From contig JAUYEG010000081.1 in the NCBI GenBank assembly GCA_030691505.1, positions 126,738 to 186,985 of the forward strand: DNA of 60,248 nt, read 5' to 3'. A model generated the notes under the pieces. That model was not told where the DNA came from. It made no database searches and saw nothing but the letters and a program-made list of their open reading frames with translations. Numbering within the stretch: the stretch's first letter is position 1; each line of letters opens with the position of its first letter. The DNA is from Bacillota bacterium. GTDB lineage: Bacteria > Bacillota > Sulfobacillia > JAUYEG01. This document shows positions 26,276-33,777 of the stretch, in pieces. A program made the position numbers and the translations under genes.

Positions 26276-27496
26276 GTGAGTCACTACATCCACAGGACGC
26301 TTCAGTCCTCCCTGGCTCGGGCAGTAGCCGACTTCCCGGTGGTGGTCCTCACTGGACCGCGCCAGTCCGGGAAGACCACGATGGTTAAGCATTGCCTCGG
26401 TGACCATTACGATTATGTTTCTCTCGATGCGCCGGATGTGCGGGAGGCCGCTGCCGGGGACCCGCGCGGGTTTTTGGCGCTGCACAAGCCCCCTCTGGTG
26501 ATAGACGAAATACAGCACGTGCCCGAGCTGCTCTCGTACATCAAGGAGAATGTTGATGCCAACAGGCAGTCCAAGGGTGGGTATGTGCTGATTGGCTCTC
26601 AGAACCTGTTGCTGCTGAGCCGGGTGTCGGAGACGCTCGCCGGCAGGGCCGCGGTGCTCCGTCTGATGCCGCTCACCATGCGCGAGCAAGCCGGCGATCC
26701 GGGCCGGGGCCTTCCATGGGATACGGATTGCGCGGCGGGGTGTACGGCCCCAATACGGCTGTTACCCCTGTGGGATGGCCTTGTCCGCGGGAGCTATCCG
26801 GAGCTCACCCGGGAGCCGGCGCGGGATGCCGTGGCCTGGCAAGCAAGCTACGTCCAAACATACCTTGAGCGTGATGTGCGCGATGTGCGGCAAGTTGGTG
26901 ATCTGGGCTCTTTCCAGGCGTTTGTGCGCGCCCTGGCTGCCCGCAGTGGTCAGCTGCTCAACCTGTCGGACGTTGCCCGGGACATCGGTGTAAGCCATGG
27001 CACTGCCCGAGCGTGGCTATCGGTGCTGGAGGCAACTTTCCAGGTCGTCATACTGCGGCCCTACCACGCGAATATCGGGAAGCGCCTGATCAAAACGCCC
27101 AAGCTCTACTTCTCGGACACTGGGGTGTTGTGCTACCTGCTCGGCATGACCCGTCCGGAGCTGGCGATGGGCGGCCCTTTGCGCGGTCAGCTGTTCGAAA
27201 CGTTGGTAGTTGCTGAGATCTACAAGACCATGTTGCACGCCGGGTCCGCGCCCAGGATGTACTTCTGGCGCACGGCCACCGGTGTAGAGGTCGATCTGCT
27301 CATTGAAACCCCCGCCGGCCTGGTTCCAGTCGAGACAAGGGCCTCGGCCACCCCTAGGAGCGCGATGGCCAGCGCAATCCACGCTCTGCGGCAGGACCTG
27401 GGCGCCGTGGTGCTCCCCGGATACGTGATTCATGCCGGGGACGTGAGCCTCCCGATGGGGGATAGAACCGTCGCCTTGCCCTACTCGCTGCTATAG
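26276..27496 (+). CDS. AAA-like ATPase with DUF4143 domain
   Basis: ATP-binding protein of about 406 residues in a widespread family of unknown role. The Walker A motif is GPRQSGKTTM, and the Walker B-like LVIDEIQHVPELLSYIK follows. Middle helices contain YLERDVRDVRQVGDLGSF, and the DUF4143 part includes LYFSDTGVLCYLLGM, GQLFETLVVAEIYK and FWRTATGVEVDLLIE, which resembles a restriction-endonuclease-like fold. Start taken at GTG 26276, 7 bases after AAGGTGG; GTG 26273 and TTG 26258 are alternatives. The AT-rich palindrome upstream suggests autoregulation or regulation by an outside repressor. Confidence 0.88.
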   Translation: MSHYIHRTLQSSLARAVADFPVVVLTGPRQSGKTTMVKHCLGDHYDYVSLDAPDVREAAAGDPRGFLALHKPPLVIDEIQHVPELLSYIKENVDANRQSKGGYVLIGSQNLLLLSRVSETLAGRAAVLRLMPLTMREQAGDPGRGLPWDTDCAAGCTAPIRLLPLWDGLVRGSYPELTREPARDAVAWQASYVQTYLERDVRDVRQVGDLGSFQAFVRALAARSGQLLNLSDVARDIGVSHGTARAWLSVLEATFQVVILRPYHANIGKRLIKTPKLYFSDTGVLCYLLGMTRPELAMGGPLRGQLFETLVVAEIYKTMLHAGSAPRMYFWRTATGVEVDLLIETPAGLVPVETRASATPRSAMASAIHALRQDLGAVVLPGYVIHAGDVSLPMGDRTVALPYSLL

Positions 27497-27511
27497 CGTC
27501 CCAGGTTTATC

Positions 27512-28729
27512 TTGGATCAAGGAGTGAGCACACAGACTATGGAGTCGGCAGCGCTACTCGAGGCAGCAAGAGGGATCGGCAGCAGGCTAACGGCTTGGCG
27601 TCGGGACTTCCACATGCACCCCGAATGCGGTATGGAGGAGCACCGCACAGCTGCCATCGTGGCAGGTCACCTCCGCGCCCTTGGCTATGAAGTGCGCGAG
27701 GGAGTGGGCGGGACGGGCGTCATCGGTCTGCTCAAGGGCGGCAAATCAGGCCCGGTCGTCGCCCTGCGGGCCGACATGGACGCCCTGCCGATACAGGACG
27801 CCAAGATCGTGCCGTACGCGTCCACTGTGCCGGGGAAGATGCATGCGTGCGGCCACGACGGTCATACAGCAATCTTGATGGGCGCAGCCGTGCTGCTGGC
27901 GGAGCGCCCCAGCGAGGTGGCGGGGCAGGTCAAGCTGCTGTTTCAGCCGGCCGAGGAGGGTCCCGGCGGGGCCAGGCCGATGATCGAGGACGGAGCGCTG
28001 GACAATCCCAAACCCCAGGCCTGCTTTAGCCTACATCTCTGGTCCGATATCGACACCGGCCGGGCCGCGATCCGCCCGGGCCCGCACATGGCGGCCTCGG
28101 ATACGGTCAGGCTGACGATTACCGGAGTCGGAGGGCACGGCGCTAGCCCCCATACGGGGGTTGACGCGATCGCCGTCGCGGGGCAGGTCATCTGCGCTCT
28201 CCAGAACATCGTCAGCCGCGAATCCGACCCGCTGGACAACGTGGTTCTGACCCTTGGCACGATCCAGGGCGGTTTCCGCAGCAACGTGATCGCGCCGGAG
28301 GTCAACATGACCGGCACGGTGCGCACCCTCAGCGCTTCCGTTCGTGATTCAATGGAGGGCAGGATACGCCGCGTCTTCGAGGGAGCCTGCCGCATGCTCC
28401 GCGCGGAGCCGCGAATGGAGTATCACTATGGGTACCCTGTCACCGCCAACGACCCCGCGATGGCCGCTTTCCTGGCCGGGTGCGCCGCTGCCGTGCTCGG
28501 GGCCGGCAACGTGGATACGAGCCCTCGCGCGGTCATGGGTGGCGAGGATTTCGCGTACATCGCGGAGCTCGTACCATCAGCATATTTGAGGCTTGGCGCC
28601 AGCAACGCGTCCAAGGGAATCACGGTACAGGCCCATAACCCCGGGTTTGACATCGATGAGGACGCGCTCCCGCTGGGCGCTGCGATTCTGGCGTACGCCG
28701 CGCTTCGGTTTCTGCGTGAGGGCAGCTAG
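27512..28729 (+). CDS. M20 family amidohydrolase (HipO/IAA-amino acid hydrolase type)
   Basis: Zinc hydrolase cleaving N-acyl amino acids such as hippurate. 405 residues. Blocks: RRDFHMHPECGMEEHRTA, ALRADMDALPI, HACGHDGHTAILMGAA and FQPAEEGPGGARPMIEDG with the catalytic Glu. The late MGGEDFAYI motif holds another ligand. TTG 27512 is used; ATG 27539 is possible, with AAGGAG 16 bases upstream, too far for a good fit. It lies 15 bp after the DUF4143 gene. It is one of five M20 genes in 13 kb, counting the broken one. Confidence 0.88.
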   Translation: MDQGVSTQTMESAALLEAARGIGSRLTAWRRDFHMHPECGMEEHRTAAIVAGHLRALGYEVREGVGGTGVIGLLKGGKSGPVVALRADMDALPIQDAKIVPYASTVPGKMHACGHDGHTAILMGAAVLLAERPSEVAGQVKLLFQPAEEGPGGARPMIEDGALDNPKPQACFSLHLWSDIDTGRAAIRPGPHMAASDTVRLTITGVGGHGASPHTGVDAIAVAGQVICALQNIVSRESDPLDNVVLTLGTIQGGFRSNVIAPEVNMTGTVRTLSASVRDSMEGRIRRVFEGACRMLRAEPRMEYHYGYPVTANDPAMAAFLAGCAAAVLGAGNVDTSPRAVMGGEDFAYIAELVPSAYLRLGASNASKGITVQAHNPGFDIDEDALPLGAAILAYAALRFLREGS

Positions 28730-28760
28730 CAGCAGCAAAGGGGCGTAGAGCAGCCGCAAT

Positions 28761-28790
28761 GCGGCCCGGCACGTACTCTCGCCGGGCCGC
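28761..28790 (+). terminator. Hairpin terminator after HipO-like gene
   Basis: Perfect 10-bp stem GCGGCCCGGC/GCCGGGCCGC with a 10-base loop, 31 bases after the stop codon. There is no long T run, so efficiency is uncertain. Confidence 0.55.
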
Positions 28791-28876
28791 TAGCTCATAT
28801 TGCGACCGGTTTGGTTGCTTTCTTCCTTCGCGTTCTTCCTCCGCTGCTTATTGGCTTTACGCCTAGCAATTGCCTC

Positions 28877-28905
28877 GCATACCCCAAAGCCGTTGCAGCA
28901 CTCTA
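28877..28905 (+). promoter_or_regulatory. Possible sigma-G-type promoter of the SASP gene
   Basis: GCATA (28877-28881) and CACTCTA (28899-28905) with a 17-bp spacer resemble forespore sigma-G boxes. The resulting leader would be very short, with the ribosome-binding site almost at the transcript start, so this is tentative. Confidence 0.35.
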
Positions 28906-28926
28906 TCTGGTAGAGGAGGTGAAAAC

Positions 28927-29205
28927 ATGGCTCAAGGACAGTCTCGGAACAGGGCGCTGGTCCCTGGCGCCCAGAACGCGCTTGAGCAGTTTAAGTATCA
29001 AGTTGCCAGCAGCATCGGCGTTACCCCGCCGGCGAGCGGTTACTGGGGTGAGCTCACCTCGCGTGACTGCGGCGCGGTTGGCGGCAACATGGTCCGGAGC
29101 ATGATTCAGCTCGCGGAGCAGCAGCTTTCCGGTGGAACCGGGACCATCACCGCGGGTACCGCCCGCACGATGGGAACCACGGGCACCACCCAGACCACCC
29201 GGTAA
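28927..29205 (+). CDS. Alpha/beta-type small acid-soluble spore protein
   Basis: DNA-coating protein of the spore core that protects DNA from UV and heat and is degraded by the Gpr protease on germination. 92 residues. The family pattern is clear: LVPGAQNALEQFKYQVAS, then GYWGELTSRDCGAVGGNMV and SMIQLAEQQL. In the Gpr site both usual Glu residues are replaced: KYQVASSIGV against the common form KLEIASEFGV. A Gly/Thr-rich tail of about 25 residues follows. ATG 28927 comes after AGAGGAGGTG at ideal spacing. It is strong evidence that the organism forms endospores. Confidence 0.93.
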   Translation: MAQGQSRNRALVPGAQNALEQFKYQVASSIGVTPPASGYWGELTSRDCGAVGGNMVRSMIQLAEQQLSGGTGTITAGTARTMGTTGTTQTTR

Positions 29206-29229
29206 ACAGCTTAAGGGCGATATGATACG

Positions 29230-29253
29230 CGGGCCGTCCCTCGGGACGGCCCG
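29230..29253 (+). terminator. Hairpin after the SASP gene
   Basis: CGGGCCGTCC (29230-29239) pairs with GGACGGCCCG (29244-29253) around a 4-base CTCG loop. It is GC-rich without a T run and is a likely terminator 25 bases after the stop. Confidence 0.55.
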
Positions 29254-29360
29254 TCCCCATTATGTCGATTGCGCGCGCCCGAGCGCGGGATGCTGCAGGG
29301 TAAGCTGGGGCGACCTCAGAAATAGACCCGCTGATAGCTGGTCCTAGCGAGGTGACGGCC

Positions 29361-30389
29361 ATGCCCAACCCGGTCGCGGGTTTCATCAGCAGAGTGCGCC
29401 TCTACATCACGCGGCGGCGCCTGGTGATGATCGGGCTCTGCCTGCTCGGGGTTATCGCTTGCGGCGGTGTCGCGGTCCATCTCTTGGAGCGCGGTGTCAA
29501 CCCCAGACTGGCCTCCCTCAAGAACGCCATGCTCTGGTCGGCCACGCTCGTGGCCGCGGCAGGCAGCACCGACGCCCAGCCTGTCACTGAAGCTGCGATA
29601 TTCCTCCGGATCGCCCTCAGGGTTGCGGGCACCGGGTTTGTGGGCCTGTTCACCGCCGCGATTGCCACCGTGTTCCTTGATACTTTGCTCAAACAGGGGA
29701 GGGGGCTCAAGCCCGTGCGATTTCCGGAGCATGTCCTGATTCTCGGCTATAACGATAAGGCCAAGCTCATAGTCGATGAGATCCGCAGAGAGAGCCGCAC
29801 CCCGGTAACTCTGCTTGCGGACCTTCCCGAGCGCCCCTTTGAGGCAGAGGAGTTCTTCTTTGTCCGCGGCAAGCCGTACGAGGAAGAGGCGCTCCAGAAG
29901 GCAGACATCGCCCATGCGTCTTCCGCGATCATTCTCTCTGACGTCGCGGAGGGCACGGCCAGCGACGCGCGCACCGTGCTCGCGGCCCTCGCCGTCGAAA
30001 CCCTGCGGCCCGAGATATACACCTGCGTTGAGGCCATCAGCGCGCGAGCGGTCGAGCACCTGCAGCGCGCAGGGGTGGACGAGATCCTGCCGACCAACGC
30101 TTTCATCGGAAACCTGTTGGGCAGGGCAAGCCACCATCGCGGCGTGATCAAGGCGGTTGCCGACCTGGTGACCAGCGACGAGGGCGCTGAGCTCTACACC
30201 GAACGGGTACCGGCCCACCTGGCAGGCCAGGCATTCGGCGATGCGCTTGAGGCCGTGAGCCGTGCCAGCGGAGCCGTGCTGATCGGTTTCTGCCGCGGCG
30301 GGGAGGTCCGAATGAGCCCGACCCGTGAGACGCGGCTCGAGCCCGGCGACGACCTGCTGCTGGTCGCCCAGGACCGGCCGGTCCTCTGA
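29361..30389 (+). CDS. Ion-channel-like protein with degenerate selectivity filter
   Basis: Paralogue of the downstream potassium channel, 342 residues. It shares the two membrane helices (about residues 22-44 and 80-105) and the cytoplasmic NAD-binding/CASTOR-POLLUX-like region (FPEHVLILGYNDKAKLIVDE, LLADLPERPF). The pore loop aligns without gaps, but the filter TVGYGD is replaced by AAGSTD at residues 66-71 (29556-29573). It cannot form a normal potassium filter. It may be a subunit of a mixed channel, a sensor, or a channel for another ion. ATG 29361 lies 8 bases after AGCGAGG. The next gene begins 22 bp after its stop. Confidence 0.82.
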   Translation: MPNPVAGFISRVRLYITRRRLVMIGLCLLGVIACGGVAVHLLERGVNPRLASLKNAMLWSATLVAAAGSTDAQPVTEAAIFLRIALRVAGTGFVGLFTAAIATVFLDTLLKQGRGLKPVRFPEHVLILGYNDKAKLIVDEIRRESRTPVTLLADLPERPFEAEEFFFVRGKPYEEEALQKADIAHASSAIILSDVAEGTASDARTVLAALAVETLRPEIYTCVEAISARAVEHLQRAGVDEILPTNAFIGNLLGRASHHRGVIKAVADLVTSDEGAELYTERVPAHLAGQAFGDALEAVSRASGAVLIGFCRGGEVRMSPTRETRLEPGDDLLLVAQDRPVL

Positions 30390-30411
30390 TACGCGGCGGG
30401 GAGGTTGCGTC

Positions 30412-31458
30412 ATGCTGGCGTCTCAGCTGATAACGCTTTTGAGCAAGTTTCGCCGCCATCTCACCAGCAGCATCCTGACTATCGTGGCCCTGTCCACGGT
30501 CCTCGTCGTTATCGCCGGCGGCGTGCTCGTCCACTACGCGGAACGCCATGTCAACCCTGGCCTGTCGACGCTGGGCGATTCCGTGTGGTGGGCCGTGGTA
30601 ACGGTGACCACGGTCGGGTACGGCGACCGGACCCCGGTCACGCTCGGCGGGCGGGCCGTCGGAGTGTGTCTGATGGTCATGGGGATCGGCTTTCTGGGCA
30701 TTTTCACAGCTACGGTTGCAAGCGTTCTTATCGATCGCTTGCTGCGCGATGGAAGGGGGCTGGCGCCCGTGCGGACCGCCGAGCACATTCTGATCTGCGG
30801 GTGGAACGACAAGGGACGGCTTATCGTCCGGGAGCTCCGATCGGAGACCGACCGGCCTGTTGTGATTCTGGCGGACCTCCCGGAACGCCCGTACGAGGGC
30901 GACGGGGTGACATTTGTGCGCGGCAGGCCGTACACCGAGGAATCTCTGAACAAGGCGTCGTTGTCCAGCGCCTCGGTGGCCATCGTGCTTGCCGACGAGT
31001 CCGAGGGGCCGGCGTCCGACGCCCGTTCCGTGTTGACCGTGCTGGCCGTGGAGAGCCTGCACCGTGAAGTTCATACCTGTGTCGAGGTGCTCGACCGCGA
31101 GAACGTCGAGCACTTGCGGCGGGCGGGCGCGAACGAGCTGCTGCCGACCAACGAGCTCATCGGTTGCTTGCTTGCCCGGGCCAGCCTCCACCCCGGCGTG
31201 GTGGACGCAGTCAGCGATCTGGCGATGGCCGACGCCGGGGCTGAGGTATACGTCATGGAGGTGCCCGCGGCGCTGGCCGGCGTCAAGTTCGACGACGCCC
31301 TGCCGAGGCTGCGGGCGTCACACAAGGCTATTGTGATCGGGGTACGGGCGGCCGGTGGAGTCCGCCTCTGCCCGCCCGGATCACAGGTGCTCGAGGCGGG
31401 ACAGCAACTGGTGGTCGTCGCCCTTGAGCGTCCCGAGACGCGCGGCGGTACATCGTAG
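30412..31458 (+). CDS. Potassium channel protein with ligand-binding domain
   Basis: Two-transmembrane potassium channel with a C-terminal cytoplasmic regulatory region, 348 residues. The selectivity filter TVGYGD is at residues 67-72. A Rossmann-like region begins at TAEHILICGWNDKGRLIV and continues with ILADLPERPYEGDGVTF. The segment DENELLPTNELIG-type near residue 235 matches the same place in the upstream paralogue. Start ATG 30412 after GGGGAGG. Tandem arrangement with a filterless paralogue suggests they form a joint complex, which is inference. Confidence 0.9.
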   Translation: MLASQLITLLSKFRRHLTSSILTIVALSTVLVVIAGGVLVHYAERHVNPGLSTLGDSVWWAVVTVTTVGYGDRTPVTLGGRAVGVCLMVMGIGFLGIFTATVASVLIDRLLRDGRGLAPVRTAEHILICGWNDKGRLIVRELRSETDRPVVILADLPERPYEGDGVTFVRGRPYTEESLNKASLSSASVAIVLADESEGPASDARSVLTVLAVESLHREVHTCVEVLDRENVEHLRRAGANELLPTNELIGCLLARASLHPGVVDAVSDLAMADAGAEVYVMEVPAALAGVKFDDALPRLRASHKAIVIGVRAAGGVRLCPPGSQVLEAGQQLVVVALERPETRGGTS

Positions 31459-31650
31459 CCGTCCTGACGCCCTGTTTGGCTTCGTGGAAAGCAGCGACGG
31501 AGGCTACGCTGCGTACGCACCACGGTTCGGGCAGCTCGGAGCCCGCGTTGGGCGCTGCAGTGGCAAGCACGACAGAGCGCCTCAAGACCCGGATAGCTCA
31601 GAGCGCGGTCGAGGAGTTCGTCGAGTGCCAGGACCAGGTCGAGGCCGCCT

Positions 31651-31901
31651 TTCAACAACGCCGTCCCGCTGATTCCCGGCGAGCACATCACACTCGCCGC
31701 CGCGAGCATGGGGCTCGGGTCGTGCTGGATCGGCTACCTTAACGTGCGCGAGGCCTCGGCGATCCTGGGCCTGCCGCCGGGATATGCCTGCCTGTTCCTG
31801 ATCCCCGTGGGCTATGCCGATGCCAAGCCCCGTCCCTACGGCGCAAGCCGGTCGACGAGATCGCCTTTCGTGACCGGTGGGGCGGAGGATCCCCGATCTA
31901 G
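31651..31901 (+). pseudogene. Nitroreductase C-terminal remnant
   Basis: The last third of a nitroreductase-family flavoprotein is recognisable: NNAVPLIPGEHITLAAASMG, then LGSCWIGYLNVREASAILGL and FLIPVGYADAKPRP. The frame then shifts, since RKPVDEIAFRDRWGGGSPI, the expected end, lies in another frame and stops at 31901. The N-terminal two thirds are absent; 31459-31650 hold only unidentifiable frames. It is decayed and not expected to be expressed. Confidence 0.75.
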
Positions 31902-31937
31902 GCCATCGCTTGCTCTGGCCGCGCGGAGCCCTAGGGC

Positions 31938-32498
31938 CTAGCGGATGCCGTAGCCGCCGCTGACCGAGTCGAGGAACAGCGGCAGGCGCGGCGGCAGATA
32001 CGTTGCGAGCCAGAAGGCGAATCCCTGCAGCGTCACGGCCACGAACGCCCAGCGTGCCGCTGCCGCGCTGCCGGGCCAGCTTAGGGCAGCAGTACCAGAG
32101 GTCATGACCCACAGGCCCGTCAACTGGGCGGCCGCCGCCGCAATGACGAAGATCAGAAGGTCCAGCGCAACAACGTGCGTCCCGAGGACCGCCCGGTAGC
32201 CGTAGTGCAGGACGAGGATGAGGGCGGGAGCTGCGTAGGCCGCCACGGCCTTGGCCGGCCAGAACGCCGGCGGCCCTGCCGGTAGGAGCAGCAGTTCATG
32301 TGCCGCCCAGGCGACGATTGGCCAGAAGACCAGCTTGAGGTGCTCCCAGACGCTCTCGTTGACCGCCGCGATCGGGGCCAGCCCCGCCCACCGGCCGGAC
32401 CACTCCCAGACGAAATGCAGCAGCGACCCGGTCATGACCACGAATCCGATGCCCCAGTATTCGGCGCGGTGCAGCGTTCGAAACAGGACGATCACCAC
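31938..32498 (-). CDS. DUF6512-like membrane protein
   Basis: Membrane protein of 186 residues with about five hydrophobic segments. The N-terminal pattern GSLLHFVWEWSGRWAG and APIAAVNESVWEHLKLVFWP, with conserved His and Glu residues, resembles the DUF6512 family. GTG start at 32498 has no clear ribosome-binding site and the true start may differ slightly. Function unknown. It is divergent from the glycyl-radical activase gene, separated by 289 bases that contain no gene. Confidence 0.6.
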   Translation of the reverse strand: MVIVLFRTLHRAEYWGIGFVVMTGSLLHFVWEWSGRWAGLAPIAAVNESVWEHLKLVFWPIVAWAAHELLLLPAGPPAFWPAKAVAAYAAPALILVLHYGYRAVLGTHVVALDLLIFVIAAAAAQLTGLWVMTSGTAALSWPGSAAAARWAFVAVTLQGFAFWLATYLPPRLPLFLDSVSGGYGIR

Positions 32499-32787
32499 CG
32501 GTACGTGTTCGTGCGGGGCCGCCTGTCCGGAGAAGATAGATTCCCCGTTAGCTTACGTCTTACGCCTTCGGGCGAGTCCTCCATTCGAAGGCTGTTGCGT
32601 CGTCGGTCACGCTCTGTGTCGCGCCCTTGCTCACGCAGCGTGTCGCCTCTCTCTCCCATGTAGCAAGGCCGCGGTGCAAGGTACGCGGTTTGCACGGTTG
32701 GCAACCGGTCCTCCCCTACGGTGCAGTCTGACAGGGAAACCGAGCGATGCAGGTGAACCCCTCGTTGACCGAAGGGGGATGCCATCG

Positions 32788-33777
32788 TTGGCGGGAGCAG
32801 CCGGGCTGGTGTTTGACGTACAGCGCTTCGCGGTCCACGACGGCCCGGGCATCCGCACCACCGTTTTCCTCAAAGGCTGCTCGCTGCGTTGCCAGTGGTG
32901 CCACAGCCCGGAATCGCAGAGCTCGCTGCCCGAGGTGATGTACAGCGCAGCCGTGTGCATCGGCTGCGGGGCGTGCGCCGCCGCCTGTCCCCGCGGGCTG
33001 ATGGCGGGCGGACGCAGCGGACCGGGTCAGCTTGACCGCAACGCGTGCCAGGCTTGCGGCCGCTGCGTCGCCGCCTGCAACGCGGGGGCCCTGGTCATGG
33101 TCGGCAAGACCGCCCGGGCGGAGGAGATCGTCGCGCGGCTCGACCGCGACCGGATGCTCTACGCCGCATCGGGCGGAGGGGTGACGCTATCGGGTGGAGA
33201 GCCCGCGCTGCAGCCGGATTTCGCCGCCGCGGTCCTGCGGGGCGCCAGGGCGCACGGGCATCACACCGCGCTGGAGACCGCCGGCAACGCCCCCTGGGGA
33301 TCGCTGTCGGCGCTCCTCGAACACACTGACCTGGTCCTCTTTGACGTCAAGCACGCCTCCGGGGACGAGCACCTGGCCCTTACCGGCGCCCGCAACGAGC
33401 AGATCCTCGCAAACCTGCGCCGGGTGTCTGCGATGGCCGGCGCGGCTGGAGCCGGAGCCGGAGCCGGAGCTGGAGCCGGCGAAAACGGTCCGCCACGCCT
33501 TATCGTCCGCGTCCCCGTCATCCCCGATGTCAACGACCAGCCCGGCAACATCGCCGCGCTGGCTGTCCTTCTCGGCGGGCTGCCCCGGGTCGGCCGCGTG
33601 GAGCTGCTTCCGTATCACAACTTTGGTGTGGCCAAGTACGCTGCCCTTGGCCGGGAATACCGGTTGAGTTCGGTGCCAAGTCCAAGCCGCGCAGCACTGA
33701 AAGGCATCGCCGCAATTCTCATGGCCCGTGGCCTAAACGTGAGCATAGAGGGGGCTGGGCTTGATGACCCGCCATGA
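32788..33777 (+). CDS. Glycyl-radical enzyme activating protein
   Basis: Radical SAM activase that installs the glycyl radical on the enzyme encoded next. 329 residues. The cluster motif CSLRCQWC follows FDVQRFAVHDGPGIRTTVF. An inserted ferredoxin-like domain has CIGCGACAAACPRG and CQACGRCVAACNAG. SGGGVTLSGGEP is the SAM-contact motif. TTG 32788 is chosen because AAGGGGG ends 9 bases upstream; ATG 32779 directly abuts that sequence. A stretch of alternating Gly and Ala (about residues 220-232) is encoded by a GGAGCC repeat. Its end overlaps the enzyme gene by 14 bp. Confidence 0.92.
   Translation: MAGAAGLVFDVQRFAVHDGPGIRTTVFLKGCSLRCQWCHSPESQSSLPEVMYSAAVCIGCGACAAACPRGLMAGGRSGPGQLDRNACQACGRCVAACNAGALVMVGKTARAEEIVARLDRDRMLYAASGGGVTLSGGEPALQPDFAAAVLRGARAHGHHTALETAGNAPWGSLSALLEHTDLVLFDVKHASGDEHLALTGARNEQILANLRRVSAMAGAAGAGAGAGAGAGENGPPRLIVRVPVIPDVNDQPGNIAALAVLLGGLPRVGRVELLPYHNFGVAKYAALGREYRLSSVPSPSRAALKGIAAILMARGLNVSIEGAGLDDPP
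33441..33480. repeat. GGAGCC hexanucleotide repeat
   Basis: About six copies of GGAGCC, with one GGAGCT variant, inside the activase gene. It encodes alternating Gly-Ala in a loop between conserved blocks. Length is a multiple of three, so copy-number changes would keep the frame. Confidence 0.7.

Noticed and set aside
31470-31560. HicB-like antitoxin suggested by DGGYAAYAP
   Set aside because: Only nine residues resemble the family, the frame does not continue as HicB, and no HicA gene is adjacent.
32251-32787. N-terminal extension of the glycyl-radical activase by about 180 residues
   Set aside because: It is antisense to the DUF6512-like gene and lacks family similarity; a TTG with a good ribosome-binding site lies at 32788.
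33441-33480. GGAGCC repeats as a CRISPR array
   Set aside because: Units are six bases without spacers and are in frame inside a conserved gene.
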